NCBI GenBank assembly: GCA_028284185.1
Contig: JANQSG010000004.1
Span: forward strand, 1-64,000
Length of the DNA: 64,000 nucleotides
Source of the DNA: Kangiella sp.
GTDB lineage: Bacteria > Pseudomonadota > Gammaproteobacteria > Enterobacterales > Kangiellaceae
Direction: 5' to 3'
The notes beneath the pieces were generated by a model. It was not told where the DNA came from and did no database searches. It was given only the letters and a program-made list of their open reading frames with translations. The translations under genes were made by a program, and so were the position numbers. Positions 44,046 to 54,506 of this stretch are shown here, piece after piece. Numbering within the stretch: the stretch's first letter is position 1; every line of letters begins with the position of its first letter.

Positions 44046-44929
44046 TGAATAGATCTCCAATTATTATATTTTTAACGGTAGCACTATTGTTCATAGTTTC
44101 TCAATCGATGTTTATTGTGAAACAACAGCAAAAAGGCTTTATTTTACGTTTTAGTCAGGTACTTAAGGATTCTGCGGGTAAACCAGTAGTTAATAATCCC
44201 GGGCTACACTTTAAAATGCCTTTTATCGATACAGTTAAAAAATTGGATTCAAGGATCCAGACTTTTGATGGTCGTGCCGATCGTATTACCACTTCGGATA
44301 AAACGGATTTGATTGTTGATACCTATGTTAAATGGCGCGTTAAGGATTTTGGTCAGTTTTATTTAAGAACCCAGGGCAGTATTCAAAGAGCTAATGGCTT
44401 TATCGATCGCTTTGTTGATGCTTCGACTCGTGCCCAGTTCGGTACTCGTAATATCGAGCAACTGATTTATCAGGATCGTGATGAGACCATTCAGGCGATT
44501 ATGGCCGAAGTTGCTCAGAAAACCCCGGAGTTTGGTATTGAAGTGGTTGATATTCAGGTAAAAAAAGTGAATTATCCTGATGAAATTCGGGAAAAAGTTT
44601 TTCAGGAAATGATTTCCGAGCGTAAGGAATTCGCCAATGCCAACCGAGCTGAAGGTAGCAAAGAAGCGGAAAAAATTCGTGCCGATACGGATGCCAAGCA
44701 AAAAATCATTATTGCTGAAGCGGATCGAACTTCACGCGAAATTCGCGGTCAGGCAGATGCGGAAGCAGCAAAGATTTACGCTGAAACCTATAACAAAAAT
44801 CCTGAGTTTTACGCTTTCTTGCGAAGTCTGGATGCTTATAAAGCATCATTCCAGGATTCAGGTGATGTGATGGTGATTAAGCCGGATAGTGAATTCTTTA
44901 AATACTTTAAAGACGCTAAAGGCAAATAG
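44045..44929 (+). CDS. hflC: FtsH protease modulator HflC
   Basis: 294 residues with an N-terminal membrane helix (about 5-23), an SPFH domain (IVKQQQKGFILRFSQV...), a long coiled coil (about 185-250, ERKEFANANRAEGSKEAEKI) and a C-terminal LRSLDAYKASF motif. It is the partner of HflK; the pair oligomerises in the periplasm-facing membrane. Coupled to hflK by TAATG overlap. Confidence 0.96.
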   Translation: MNRSPIIIFLTVALLFIVSQSMFIVKQQQKGFILRFSQVLKDSAGKPVVNNPGLHFKMPFIDTVKKLDSRIQTFDGRADRITTSDKTDLIVDTYVKWRVKDFGQFYLRTQGSIQRANGFIDRFVDASTRAQFGTRNIEQLIYQDRDETIQAIMAEVAQKTPEFGIEVVDIQVKKVNYPDEIREKVFQEMISERKEFANANRAEGSKEAEKIRADTDAKQKIIIAEADRTSREIRGQADAEAAKIYAETYNKNPEFYAFLRSLDAYKASFQDSGDVMVIKPDSEFFKYFKDAKGK

Positions 44930-44946
44930 TTGTTAGCAAAATATCG

Positions 44947-44977
44947 AAAGGGATAAGCTTGGCTTATCCCTTTTTTG
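44947..44977 (+). terminator. Terminator after hflC
   Basis: AAAGGGATAAGC-TTG-GCTTATCCCTTT, a 12-bp perfect stem followed by a run of T residues. Confidence 0.93.
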
Positions 44978-45001
44978 TTTTAATGGGTATAAGAGGTCAA
45001 A

Positions 45002-45187
45002 ATGTCACAAGAATGGTTGATTGCAATAGGGCTTTTTATGGTATTTGAGGGTTTGATGCCAGCACTTTTCCCCAAGATTTGGAAGAAAACCATGACGGAG
45101 GCGATTAAAAACCCCGATAGCCAACTGAGGATTATCGGCATTATCAGTATGCTTATTGGGTTGGCTTGGATCTACTTCGTGAAATAG
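45002..45187 (+). CDS. yjeT: DUF2065 inner-membrane protein (YjeT-like)
   Basis: 61 residues, two membrane helices (about 5-25 and 41-59) joined by a basic loop (PKIWKKTMTEAI). Matches the short DUF2065 family always found between hflC and purA in gammaproteobacteria. Function unknown. Confidence 0.9.
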   Translation: MSQEWLIAIGLFMVFEGLMPALFPKIWKKTMTEAIKNPDSQLRIIGIISMLIGLAWIYFVK

Positions 45188-45364
45188 GATTTTCCTGAGG
45201 TAAACTCCATAAGTTATTGAATTCTGGCAGCTATAAATTTTCAGTATCAGAGGCCGATCTAAGTTTGTGATAAAAATTAAAAAATAGAGGATTTTCCTGT
45301 TCGTTAAAGGTAAAATGTGTAGTTTCTTGTCGCAGAAATGCGCCGCAGATTAATGAAATTTTGA

Positions 45365-46675
<1,311 letters not shown>

Positions 46676-46755
46676 AATTGTCACTTTCGCGAACGACTGC
46701 TAGGGATGACGAGAGTTAGAGCAACGCAGGAGCAGTTGCCAGGCGAGAGTTTATA

Positions 46756-46784
46756 AAGCCTGAGTTAATCTCGGGCTTTTTTAT
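46756..46784 (+). terminator. Terminator of purA
   Basis: AAGCCTGAG-TTAAT-CTCGGGCTT (9 bp with one G-U) followed by TTTTTTATT, 80 bases after the stop codon. Confidence 0.85.
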
Positions 46785-46809
46785 TTCTAATAACTTTTAT
46801 CTTGTTTTA

Positions 46810-47045
46810 TTGTTCATTTTCTCTCTAAAGAGACTTCCTATGGTCGTTTGCTCATCCAAAGAAAACGAACCAAAAGAAAAGATGCCCCGTCGCTAGGTGC
46901 TTCGCACTTTCCTCATAATTCAAAGTTACTTTACGCGCCGCAAAACGAAACTTCCTTGTTTCGATTTTGCTAAATTGGGCGATCCTGCCCAATTTACACT
47001 ATAACTTTGCCTTACTTCGGCTAGCTCTAGGGGATATTTTGGTGC
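46810..47045. repeat. Hairpin-rich non-coding block downstream of purA
   Basis: No gene is visible in about 300 bases between the purA terminator and the GNAT gene. Instead there are three inverted repeats: GTGC-TTC-GCAC (46897-46907), a 12-bp stem with one bulge at 46940-46970, and a perfect 10-bp stem TAAATTGGGC/GCCCAATTTA at 46971-46996. The GTGCTTCGCAC motif recurs at 48491-48501. The stretch CAAAGAAAACGAACCAAAAG looks like a dispersed element known from other gammaproteobacterial intergenic regions (recalled, not checked). Confidence 0.6.
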
Positions 47046-47090
47046 AAAATTCAAAACAAGAAAATCAATTAAGGGAATTTTTTAAGTACT

Positions 47091-47543
47091 ATGCTGTGGC
47101 AGTTTAAAAATTGTTGTGTGGATACAAATATTGATAGGCTCAATATTGATTTAATTCACCGTTTTCTAGATCAAAAATCCTCTTGGGCAAATGGCATCCC
47201 TAAGTCGTTGGTAGAAAAGTCTATCCGAAATTCTATTAATTTTGGTTTATATCAAGAACAAAAAATGATTGGCTTTGCTAGGGTTGTTACTGATAGAGCT
47301 ACCTTTGCTAATATGGTTGACGTATTTGTAATATCTGAAGAGCAGGGTAAAGGTTTAAGTCACTATCTAATGCAGGCCATAGATAAACATCCAGATCTGC
47401 AAGGCATAAGACGATTTACCCTAACGACTTCAACTGCAAAATTTTTATACAAAAAATATGGTTTTACCAAATTAAATAACCCTTCCATTATGATGGAGCG
47501 CTATTTCCCCAATATTTATCAAGAGAGTGATAATGACCAATAA
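47091..47543 (+). CDS. GNAT family N-acetyltransferase
   Basis: 150 residues with a compact GNAT fold: MIGFARVVTDRATFANMVDVFVISEEQGKGLSHYLM, where Q-G-K-G-L is the acetyl-CoA pyrophosphate loop (R/Q-x-x-G-x-G/A), then FTLTTSTAKFLYKKYGFTKL. The substrate is unknown. It resembles small stand-alone acetyltransferases with a FARVVTDRATFA signature. Its last 11 bases overlap the next gene, so translation is probably coupled. Confidence 0.88.
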   Translation: MLWQFKNCCVDTNIDRLNIDLIHRFLDQKSSWANGIPKSLVEKSIRNSINFGLYQEQKMIGFARVVTDRATFANMVDVFVISEEQGKGLSHYLMQAIDKHPDLQGIRRFTLTTSTAKFLYKKYGFTKLNNPSIMMERYFPNIYQESDNDQ

Positions 47544-47751
47544 AATTGAAAAAGGTATTTACCAACACTTCAAAGGCCAAAAGTATGAAGTATTAGGCGT
47601 GGCAACTCACTCTGAAACTGGCGAGCAATATGTTGTTTATAAAGCTCTTTATGGTGATTTTGGAACTTGGGTTAGACCACTCGAAATGTTCACTGAAATT
47701 ATTGAAAGAAATGGGGAAATTATTAGCCGTTTTGTATATATAGATAAATAA
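47533..47751 (+). CDS. DUF1653 family protein
   Basis: 72 residues from the ATG at 47533, which has AAGAGAG upstream within the GNAT gene; a GTG 6 bases earlier is less likely. The pattern GIYQHFKGQKYEVLGVATHSETGEQYVVYKALYGD-x-W-V-R-P-x-x-M-F matches DUF1653, a small all-beta protein of unknown function. Confidence 0.9.
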   Translation: MTNKIEKGIYQHFKGQKYEVLGVATHSETGEQYVVYKALYGDFGTWVRPLEMFTEIIERNGEIISRFVYIDK

Positions 47752-48228
47752 TTATTTACAGCCTTTATACTTACTTTTTCGGCACTTTATACGCCAATAC
47801 TTTGATTGATTCTTATCATTCATTTTCTCAAAAAGCTGCATTATTCTATATGCGCTATAGCCATAACCATCAGATTTTGTCGAATAATATCGTTGATACC
47901 AATAAATAGCTTCCCATGGGGCTTTGTCGCTTAATACATGTCCAAGTGACAAATAAGATGCTATCACTTGTTGGTTAGCAGAAAGCCGATAATATTTTTC
48001 TTCTAAATCATGATTTCCATCGTAACCGAAACCCATACCTACAGAGTACTGGGCTGATGAGTTGCCTTCTTTTGCTGCTTTTAGGCAATGCTTGTTAGTA
48101 TGAGCTTTTTTATAATTACCTTTAGAATCATTGATGAACTTATTACATCTATCAATCGATTCAGAGGCTTGAACTAAACAAATTGTAAAAATTAAATTAA
48201 GCCCCAATAAAATCACTAAGTATTTCAT
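47752..48228 (-). CDS. Secreted Sel1-repeat-like protein
   Basis: 158 residues from the ATG at 48228, preceded by GGTGGG; an upstream in-frame TTG is rejected. Signal peptide 1-21 (MKYLVILLGLNLIFTICLVQ). The body has CLKAAKEGNSSAQYSVGMGF and KYYRLSANQQVIASYLSLGH, weak Sel1/TPR-like repeats. Six cysteines (including the CRKSKYKGC tail) suggest periplasmic disulfides. Its stop abuts the convergent DUF1653 gene with no gap. Function unknown. Confidence 0.7.
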   Translation of the reverse strand: MKYLVILLGLNLIFTICLVQASESIDRCNKFINDSKGNYKKAHTNKHCLKAAKEGNSSAQYSVGMGFGYDGNHDLEEKYYRLSANQQVIASYLSLGHVLSDKAPWEAIYWYQRYYSTKSDGYGYSAYRIMQLFEKMNDKNQSKYWRIKCRKSKYKGCK

Positions 48229-48586
48229 TATCCCACCCAACGCATAAATTTCTTTTCTTCCGCATTGTAGAAGAGATTTATAAAAAGTAAAACTGTAACG
48301 TCTATTGATGCTCTAAAATATAAAGCATAAATAAAATTATTTTGTTGAGTTTTTAATAAAAAATACCGATTTTTATAGATTGAAATTAAACCCCCAACTT
48401 TATTGAAAAGTGGTGCTTAGTATAATCAACTTTCTATAAACTCAGATTGAAACTGTAAAATAAATTGTCGGTTTTAGTTAAAAAAGACGAGTGCTTCGCA
48501 CATAGGATAATAAGGTTTTGATTTCCAATATTTATAGGCGTATTGTGTGTCGATAAGTGATTAATCAGGAGCTTGGTGTTTTAAGC
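48229..48586. other. A+T-rich intergenic region, no gene seen
   Basis: About 360 bases with no credible coding frame. It contains promoter-like A+T tracts for the leftward Sel1-like gene and one copy of the GTGCTTCGCAC hairpin (48491-48501) also found at 46897-46907. Confidence 0.5.
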
Positions 48587-49333
48587 ATGGATGATAAAAA
48601 CTACTTTTCTGGTATCGCACAACAATATCATCATAATCGTCCAGAGTATCCGGCAGAAATTTTTCAATATCTGTCGATGTTATGTGATGATCGTCAATCT
48701 GCCTGGGACGTGGCAACAGGAACCGGACAGGCAGCTACTCATTTAGTCCAACAATTTAATCAAGTAATTGCTACCGATAATAGTCAGGAGCAAATTGCTC
48801 ACGCTAAAAAACTGGGCAATATTGATTATCGCCATGAAAACGCTGAATCATCAAGCTTGGCTGACAGCAGTGTTGATTTGATTACCGTGGCTCAAGCTTT
48901 ACACTGGCTGGATTTTGATGCTTTTATGGCGGAAGCAAAGCGGGTTTTAAAGCCTGGGGGAGTTTTTGCTGCCTGGTGTTATTCTTTGGTGCATATCAAT
49001 CCGGAAGTGGATAAAACCATTGATCATTTATATAGTGAGATTCTAAAGTCTTATTGGTCAAAACGTCACCAGTGGCTTGATCAAGCTTATGACAATTTTG
49101 ATTTTCCTTATCCTTTAATTAATAGCCCTGATATTAAAATGGAATCCACTTGGACATATCAGCAGTTTGTAGCCTATTTAAGAACCTGGTCAGCGGTACA
49201 GAAGTATTTACAGCAGGAGGCTATTGATCCAATCCAGCAAATTTTACAACCACTGGAATTTGCTTGGTGTGATACCGGACATATGAAAAAATGCCAATGG
49301 CCTTTACATTTCAAGATTTTCCGTAAAGTTTAA
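48587..49333 (+). CDS. Class I SAM-dependent methyltransferase
   Basis: 248 residues from ATG 48587; a GTG at 48557 is in frame, with AGGAG at 48567-48571 fitting neither start well. Motif I WDVATGTGQAATHL, motif II AESSSLADSSVDLITVAQALHWLD, and LKPGGVFAAWCY place it in the Methyltransf_11-type group close to TMT1/YcgJ-like enzymes (FSGIAQQYHHNRPEYP start). Substrate unknown. Confidence 0.87.
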   Translation: MDDKNYFSGIAQQYHHNRPEYPAEIFQYLSMLCDDRQSAWDVATGTGQAATHLVQQFNQVIATDNSQEQIAHAKKLGNIDYRHENAESSSLADSSVDLITVAQALHWLDFDAFMAEAKRVLKPGGVFAAWCYSLVHINPEVDKTIDHLYSEILKSYWSKRHQWLDQAYDNFDFPYPLINSPDIKMESTWTYQQFVAYLRTWSAVQKYLQQEAIDPIQQILQPLEFAWCDTGHMKKCQWPLHFKIFRKV

Positions 49334-49388
49334 CTTCATATTTCTGTGGCAGCCTATACAATGATTGATAAATTATTGTTAAAGGTTC

Positions 49389-51767
49389 GTGCCTTTGTCT
49401 AAACCAAAAAAAACATCTTTCGATCCGCAGGCTGAGTTAGAAGCTCAACGTTATGTCAATCCGATTGCCAGTCGTCAATATATTTTGGAAGTACTAAAAA
49501 ATTCTGGTGAGCCTTTGTCTTTTGATGAACTTAGTGCCAAGTTGGAAATTTTGGAGTCAGATGATAAACGTGCCTTGCATAAACGCCTGAATGCGATGGA
49601 GCGTGACGGACAATTGATTTGTAACCGTAAGGGTGATTATTGTTTAGTTGATGCGACAGATTTAGTTCGTGGCACAATTATTGCTCATCGCGATGGCTAT
49701 GGTTATCTGGAGTTGGAACAGGGTGGTCAGGACTGGTATTTATCTCCCAGAGAAATGCACAATGTATTTCATGGCGATAAAGTCTTAGCGCGGGTTAAAA
49801 AAATTGATCGGCGTGGTCGTACCGAAGGTGATATTGTTGAGATTCTCGATGGTTCAACGACTCACTTGGTTGGGCGCTTATTTGAAGAAAACGGTTTATA
49901 TTTTGTTTCATCAGAGGATTCAAGAATCCAGCATGATCTGATTGTTGATTTAAATACTGGTCTTAAGGCGGAAATTGGTCAGGTGGTGGTGGCTGTCATT
50001 ACGCAAAGGCCACATAAAAACCGTCATGCGCGTGGTGAAATTACCGAAGTTTTGGGCGACTATTTATCTGCTGGAATGGAAATCGAAATTGCCATTCGCA
50101 GTCATGGCATTCCGCATGAATGGCCAGAAGAAGTTAATCAACAAGTGACAGATCTACCTGTAGAAATTACTGAGAATGACTGGAAGTTTGAGTCTGGACA
50201 AAGGGTTGATTTGCGTGATTTGCCATTGGTAACCATTGATGGTGAAGATGCCCAAGATTTTGATGATGCGGTCTATTGCCGGAAGAATACTAATGGTGGT
50301 TGGCGATTATGGGTCGCAATTGCCGATGTGAGTCATTATGTACAGCCGGATACGGCACTGGATGATGAAGCGATCAAGCGTGGTAATTCGGTTTATTTTC
50401 CTAACTTTGTAGTACCTATGTTGCCTGAGTTGTTATCCAATGGCTTATGTTCGTTAAATCCTAAGGTGGATCGTCTGTGCATGGTGGCAGAAATGGATTT
50501 GGATAAACAGGGCCATGTTGTCGGTTCTAAATTTTATCCCGCCGTAATGCACTCTCATGCACGTTTTACTTACACTAAAGTCTGGGCCATCCTAAACAAA
50601 GATGAAGATAATCATCATGAACTACGGAAAGAATATACGGAGCTGGTTCCCGATCTGGAAAGCCTGTATGAGCTGTTTAAGGCGCGTTTAGCACTTAAAA
50701 CGAAACGCGGTGCTATTGAGTTTGAAACTACCGAAACCCAAATTTTATTTACCGAAGATCGCAAAATAGAAAAGATTGTAGGGCGAACTCGTAATGATGC
50801 TCATCGCATTATTGAAGAGTGCATGATTTGTGCCAATGTGGCGACGGCGGAATTTATCTTAAAAAGTAAAGTTCCAGGTATTTATCGTGTTCATGAAGGG
50901 CCGTCGGAAGAACGCTTGGAAAAATTTCGTGCCTTTCTGGGTGAGCTCGGACTATTTTTATTTGGCGGGCAAAATCCTGAACCGAAACATTATCGGGAAT
51001 TGCATACTGCTATTGCTGAACGTCCGGATTATGATTTAATTCAATCCATGATGCTGCGCTCTATGATGCAGGCAGTTTATAGTCCGGAAAATGAAGGCCA
51101 TTTTGGTTTGGCTTTTGAGGCTTATACCCATTTTACCTCGCCAATTCGGCGCTATCCTGATTTATTAGTACATCGGATTATTAAACAGATATTGGCTGAG
51201 AAAGAGCAGCTGGTGGGTACCGATTCAGGGCAGCTCTATACGGAAGCGGAATTAGTGCACTACGCTGAACATTCTTCTATGACTGAGCGACGAGCCGATA
51301 AAGCTACGCGAGAAGTAATTGATTGGTTGAAGTGCGAATATATGCTGACGCGAGTTGGGGAAGAATATTGGGGAACCATTTCTACCATCACCAGTTTCGG
51401 TTTATTCGTGCAACTGGATGAGCTGCATGTGGATGGTTTGATCCATATTAGTGCATTGGATGGCGATTATTACCACTTTGATGCAGCAAAAATGCGTTTG
51501 ATTGGTGAACGTAGTCGGCAAAGTTTTAGAGTGGGCGATCGTTGCTTAATTAAAGTCAGCCGAGTGGATTTGGAAGATAAAAAAATCGATTTTGATTTAG
51601 TAAAGCGAGAATCAGTTAAACGTGAGGAAGTGAAGGGATCGGAAAGAAGAAAGCTTTATGCTAAAGCTAAACGTAGTGGTTCTATTTCTAAAGGTGATAC
51701 TAAAGGAAAATATGGCAAAAATACTAAATCTAAACGTGGTAAAAGCGGTAAGCGGAAAAGAAAATAG
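49389..51767 (+). CDS. rnr: Ribonuclease R
   Basis: 792 residues, GTG start. Order: N-terminal helix-turn-helix (about 25-85), two cold-shock OB folds, RNB catalytic domain with DLPLVTIDGEDAQDFDDAVY (metal-binding Asp cluster), S1 domain (about 640-720, GTISTITSFGLFVQLDELHVDGLIHIS) and a Lys/Arg-rich tail (KRGKSGKRKRK). It degrades structured RNA 3'-5' and helps trans-translation and cold adaptation. rlmB follows after 9 bases. Confidence 0.96.
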   Translation: MPLSKPKKTSFDPQAELEAQRYVNPIASRQYILEVLKNSGEPLSFDELSAKLEILESDDKRALHKRLNAMERDGQLICNRKGDYCLVDATDLVRGTIIAHRDGYGYLELEQGGQDWYLSPREMHNVFHGDKVLARVKKIDRRGRTEGDIVEILDGSTTHLVGRLFEENGLYFVSSEDSRIQHDLIVDLNTGLKAEIGQVVVAVITQRPHKNRHARGEITEVLGDYLSAGMEIEIAIRSHGIPHEWPEEVNQQVTDLPVEITENDWKFESGQRVDLRDLPLVTIDGEDAQDFDDAVYCRKNTNGGWRLWVAIADVSHYVQPDTALDDEAIKRGNSVYFPNFVVPMLPELLSNGLCSLNPKVDRLCMVAEMDLDKQGHVVGSKFYPAVMHSHARFTYTKVWAILNKDEDNHHELRKEYTELVPDLESLYELFKARLALKTKRGAIEFETTETQILFTEDRKIEKIVGRTRNDAHRIIEECMICANVATAEFILKSKVPGIYRVHEGPSEERLEKFRAFLGELGLFLFGGQNPEPKHYRELHTAIAERPDYDLIQSMMLRSMMQAVYSPENEGHFGLAFEAYTHFTSPIRRYPDLLVHRIIKQILAEKEQLVGTDSGQLYTEAELVHYAEHSSMTERRADKATREVIDWLKCEYMLTRVGEEYWGTISTITSFGLFVQLDELHVDGLIHISALDGDYYHFDAAKMRLIGERSRQSFRVGDRCLIKVSRVDLEDKKIDFDLVKRESVKREEVKGSERRKLYAKAKRSGSISKGDTKGKYGKNTKSKRGKSGKRKRK

Positions 51768-51776
51768 AATATCGAT

Positions 51777-52514
51777 ATGTCAGAAATAGTATTTGGAATT
51801 CATGCGGTTGAGGTTTTACTGAAAAGAAATAGTGGAGCTATACAACAGATTTATGTGCAAAATAATCGTCGTGATCAGCGTTTGCACAAGCTTATTAAAC
51901 TGGCGCAAAATAAAGCTGTTAAAGTTGTGCAGAAAAGTCGAGAAGAATTGGATGAGCTTACTGAGCAGCGCCATCAAGGGGTAATTGCACAGTGCGGTTC
52001 TTTAAAGAAAAGCAGTTACCACGAAAAGCAAATTCCGGAACTTTTGCAGAAAATTGATGGTGATCCTTTTATATTAATTCTCGACGGTGTGACTGATCCG
52101 CATAATCTGGGTGCTTGTCTAAGAAGTGCCGATGCGGCTGGTGTACATATGGTGATAGCACCAAAAGATAATGCCACTGGTATAACCGATGTCACACGGA
52201 AAGTAGCTTGTGGGGCTGCTGAAGCTATTCCTTTTATTATGGTGACTAATCTTGTGCGCACTATGAAGTTGTTGCAGGAACAGGGTATTTGGTTTTATGG
52301 CACTGCTGGTGAGGCTCAGCATGATATTTATCAGTCTGATCTAGCAGGTCCTATTGCAATTGTAATGGGGGCCGAAGGAGACGGTATGCGTAGACTGACA
52401 AAAGAAACTTGTGACCACTTGATAAAAATCCCTATGGCAGGGGAGGTTTCTAGCCTGAATGTTTCCGTTGCAACTGGCGTGACTTTGTTTGAAGTAGTTA
52501 GGCAAAGAAGTTGA
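51777..52514 (+). CDS. rlmB: 23S rRNA (Gm2251) 2'-O-methyltransferase RlmB
   Basis: 245 residues. An N-terminal L30e-like substrate domain (about 1-75, FGIHAVEVLL) is followed by a SpoU/TrmH knot: ILILDGVTDPHNLGACLRSA, IVMGAEGDGMRRLTKETCDH, IPMAGEVSSLNVSVATGVTLF. Co-transcribed with rnr. In most relatives rpsF comes next; here about 11 kb intervenes. Confidence 0.96.
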   Translation: MSEIVFGIHAVEVLLKRNSGAIQQIYVQNNRRDQRLHKLIKLAQNKAVKVVQKSREELDELTEQRHQGVIAQCGSLKKSSYHEKQIPELLQKIDGDPFILILDGVTDPHNLGACLRSADAAGVHMVIAPKDNATGITDVTRKVACGAAEAIPFIMVTNLVRTMKLLQEQGIWFYGTAGEAQHDIYQSDLAGPIAIVMGAEGDGMRRLTKETCDHLIKIPMAGEVSSLNVSVATGVTLFEVVRQRS

Positions 52515-52567
52515 ATTTTATTTAATAAAAAATAACCGAAATAAAATATTAATAATGGAGAAGAAAA

Positions 52568-53233
52568 ATGAATAAAATACTAATTGGTTTGTTAGCTTTA
52601 TCTGTAGCTGGAAATATCTATTTTTTGGTTAAACCTTCAGAAATTATAGTAAAGAAATCTGAGCCTGAAAAAAAGGTAGTAACTGAAATTGAAACTATTA
52701 AAGTTCAAGATAAATCAACATTAAATAAGCTTGATTTAGCTAATGAGAAAATAGCTGGCCTTGAAAAGGAGTTGTTAAAATTGAGGGCAGAACTAGATTT
52801 AATTAAAGATCGTGAAGCTTTAGATAAGCTTAGTAAACAAATAGATCAAGAGTTACTTGAAAGTTTAGATACTAAAGTCAGTAAACAAGCAGCGGCAGAG
52901 GCTTTAGCTAAGAGGACGAATATGGTAAAAGAGCTTTTTGAAAAAGAGTCTGTCAATGAATCTTGGGCATATCAAACACAGGATGCTATCACTAACACTA
53001 TTTATGCACATGGAGATACCAGTCTTTATGAAATTAAAGAGTTAGTTTGCAAATCGACGGTTTGTAAAATGGAATTAAAGCCTTTTTCTAATTCAAAGGG
53101 TGTTGAGATGATGGTAAGTATAAATGCTTCAATGGCTTTTAATGAAAATGAACATTTAAGAGAATTTAAAAGAAATTTCCACTTCGATACATATAAAGCT
53201 TCTGGAGTATTGGAAGTGTATATCTCCAAATAA
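52568..53233 (+). CDS. Membrane-anchored coiled-coil protein with paired cysteines
   Basis: 221 residues. N-terminal membrane helix (about 3-21), Lys/Glu-rich coiled coil (about 45-110), and a periplasmic-looking C-terminal domain with VCKSTVCKMEL, a C-x4-C pair likely to form a disulfide. GGAGAAGAAAA ribosome-binding site. The overall design (anchor, coiled coil, small Cys-pair domain) recurs in uncharacterised marine gammaproteobacterial proteins, but I recognise no named family. Confidence 0.65.
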   Translation: MNKILIGLLALSVAGNIYFLVKPSEIIVKKSEPEKKVVTEIETIKVQDKSTLNKLDLANEKIAGLEKELLKLRAELDLIKDREALDKLSKQIDQELLESLDTKVSKQAAAEALAKRTNMVKELFEKESVNESWAYQTQDAITNTIYAHGDTSLYEIKELVCKSTVCKMELKPFSNSKGVEMMVSINASMAFNENEHLREFKRNFHFDTYKASGVLEVYISK

Positions 53234-53370
53234 TTTTTATAAACAAGTTTCATTAAGATAGAAGTTGTAGCAAAATCAGACTTAAGCATCATTTGCCACA
53301 AGCACTTGCTTTGGTTGTCCACGAAGGCGGGAATCTATTTTATCCAGTCATACAAGTGTTAAAATGGATT

Positions 53371-54363
53371 TTACAGCAAATCCACTTCAACCGTTTCTGG
53401 CCAAATACTAAATTGCACTTGACCAATATGTGACTTTTGCAGGAAAAACATGGCGAGACGAGATTGTCCAATACCACCACCAATGGTTTGTGGTAATTTT
53501 CCTGCCATTAATTGTTGGTGCCATTTGTAATCCAGTCGATGTTCACAATCACGAATTTGCAATTGCTTTTTCATTACTTCAGGGCTTACTCGAATGCCCA
53601 TAGAGGAAAGTTCGAAAGCATCCTCTAAAACAGGGCTCCAAACCAGGATATCACCGTTCAAACCAGCATAGCCTGCTTCAGTTTCACTGCTCCAGTCATC
53701 GTAATCTGGTGCGCGGCCATCATGAATAGTGCCATCGATGAGTTCGCCGCCAATGCCGATTAAAAATACGGAACCATATTTTTTACAAGCCTGATATTCA
53801 CGCTCTTTTGGTGAAAGCGTGGGGTATTGCTGTAATAATTCTTCAGTATGAATAAAATGGATGGTTTCTGATAGTAATTGTTCTCGATCTAATTGGATCG
53901 CTAATTGTTGATCAATAGATTTTAAAGCGGAGTAAATTTGCTTAACAGTATCCTTTAAATAATCCAAACCCCGGTCTTTTACTTCGATAACCTTTTCCCA
54001 ATCCCATTGATCGACACAAATTGAATGGCGTTCGCTTAATACCTCCTCATCAGGTCGTAAAGCACGCATTTGAGCGACAATACCTTTGCCAGCTTGAAAG
54101 TCCGTGCGGGCTAGTAATTGACGTTTCCATTTGGCCAGGGAATGAACTACTTCTACCGACTTGGATAAAGCCTTGCTGGAAACGCTGACGGCTTTTTCAG
54201 TACCGTTCAGATCATCTTGAGTACCATCGTCTTGTAGAGTCAATATCGGCGCTTGAACTTCTACCAAGTCCAATTTTTGGGACAGTTCGCTTAAAAAGTC
54301 AGTTTTAAGTGCCTGTATCAGCTTTTGGTCTTCAATAAATGAGGTATGTGCTAGTTTTTTCAT
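53371..54363 (-). CDS. asnA: Aspartate-ammonia ligase (asparagine synthetase A)
   Basis: 330 residues, equal to E. coli AsnA. TSFIEDQKLIQALKTDFLSE, VQAPILTLQDDGTQDDLNGTEKAVSV, the class-II synthetase-like core, SERHSICVDQWDWEKVI and GGIGQSRLAMFFLQKSHIGQVQ are all in place. It makes asparagine from aspartate and ammonia. Divergent from asnC, the standard arrangement, implying AsnC control. GGAGATTA ribosome-binding site. Confidence 0.97.
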   Translation of the reverse strand: MKKLAHTSFIEDQKLIQALKTDFLSELSQKLDLVEVQAPILTLQDDGTQDDLNGTEKAVSVSSKALSKSVEVVHSLAKWKRQLLARTDFQAGKGIVAQMRALRPDEEVLSERHSICVDQWDWEKVIEVKDRGLDYLKDTVKQIYSALKSIDQQLAIQLDREQLLSETIHFIHTEELLQQYPTLSPKEREYQACKKYGSVFLIGIGGELIDGTIHDGRAPDYDDWSSETEAGYAGLNGDILVWSPVLEDAFELSSMGIRVSPEVMKKQLQIRDCEHRLDYKWHQQLMAGKLPQTIGGGIGQSRLAMFFLQKSHIGQVQFSIWPETVEVDLL

Positions 54364-54506
54364 AATTAATCTCCAAGATTTTTATTATTTATCTAATTTA
54401 TTTGCTAAATTTGCAATATCTGTTTATAAATATTGTATTAATAATAATTTTTATCTAAAAAAACCTTTGATAGATAATAAATCTCTAAAAATGGTAGGAG
54501 ATAATC

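Noticed and set aside
46676..46740. REP-like palindrome after purA (TGTCACTTTCGCGAACGACT)
   Set aside because: The arms do not pair over a useful length; the purA terminator lies further downstream and explains the transcript end.
53290..53360. REP-like element (GAAGGCGGGAATCTA) after the coiled-coil protein
   Set aside because: Only one arm resembles the dispersed palindrome and no pairing arm is found, so it is at most a degraded copy.
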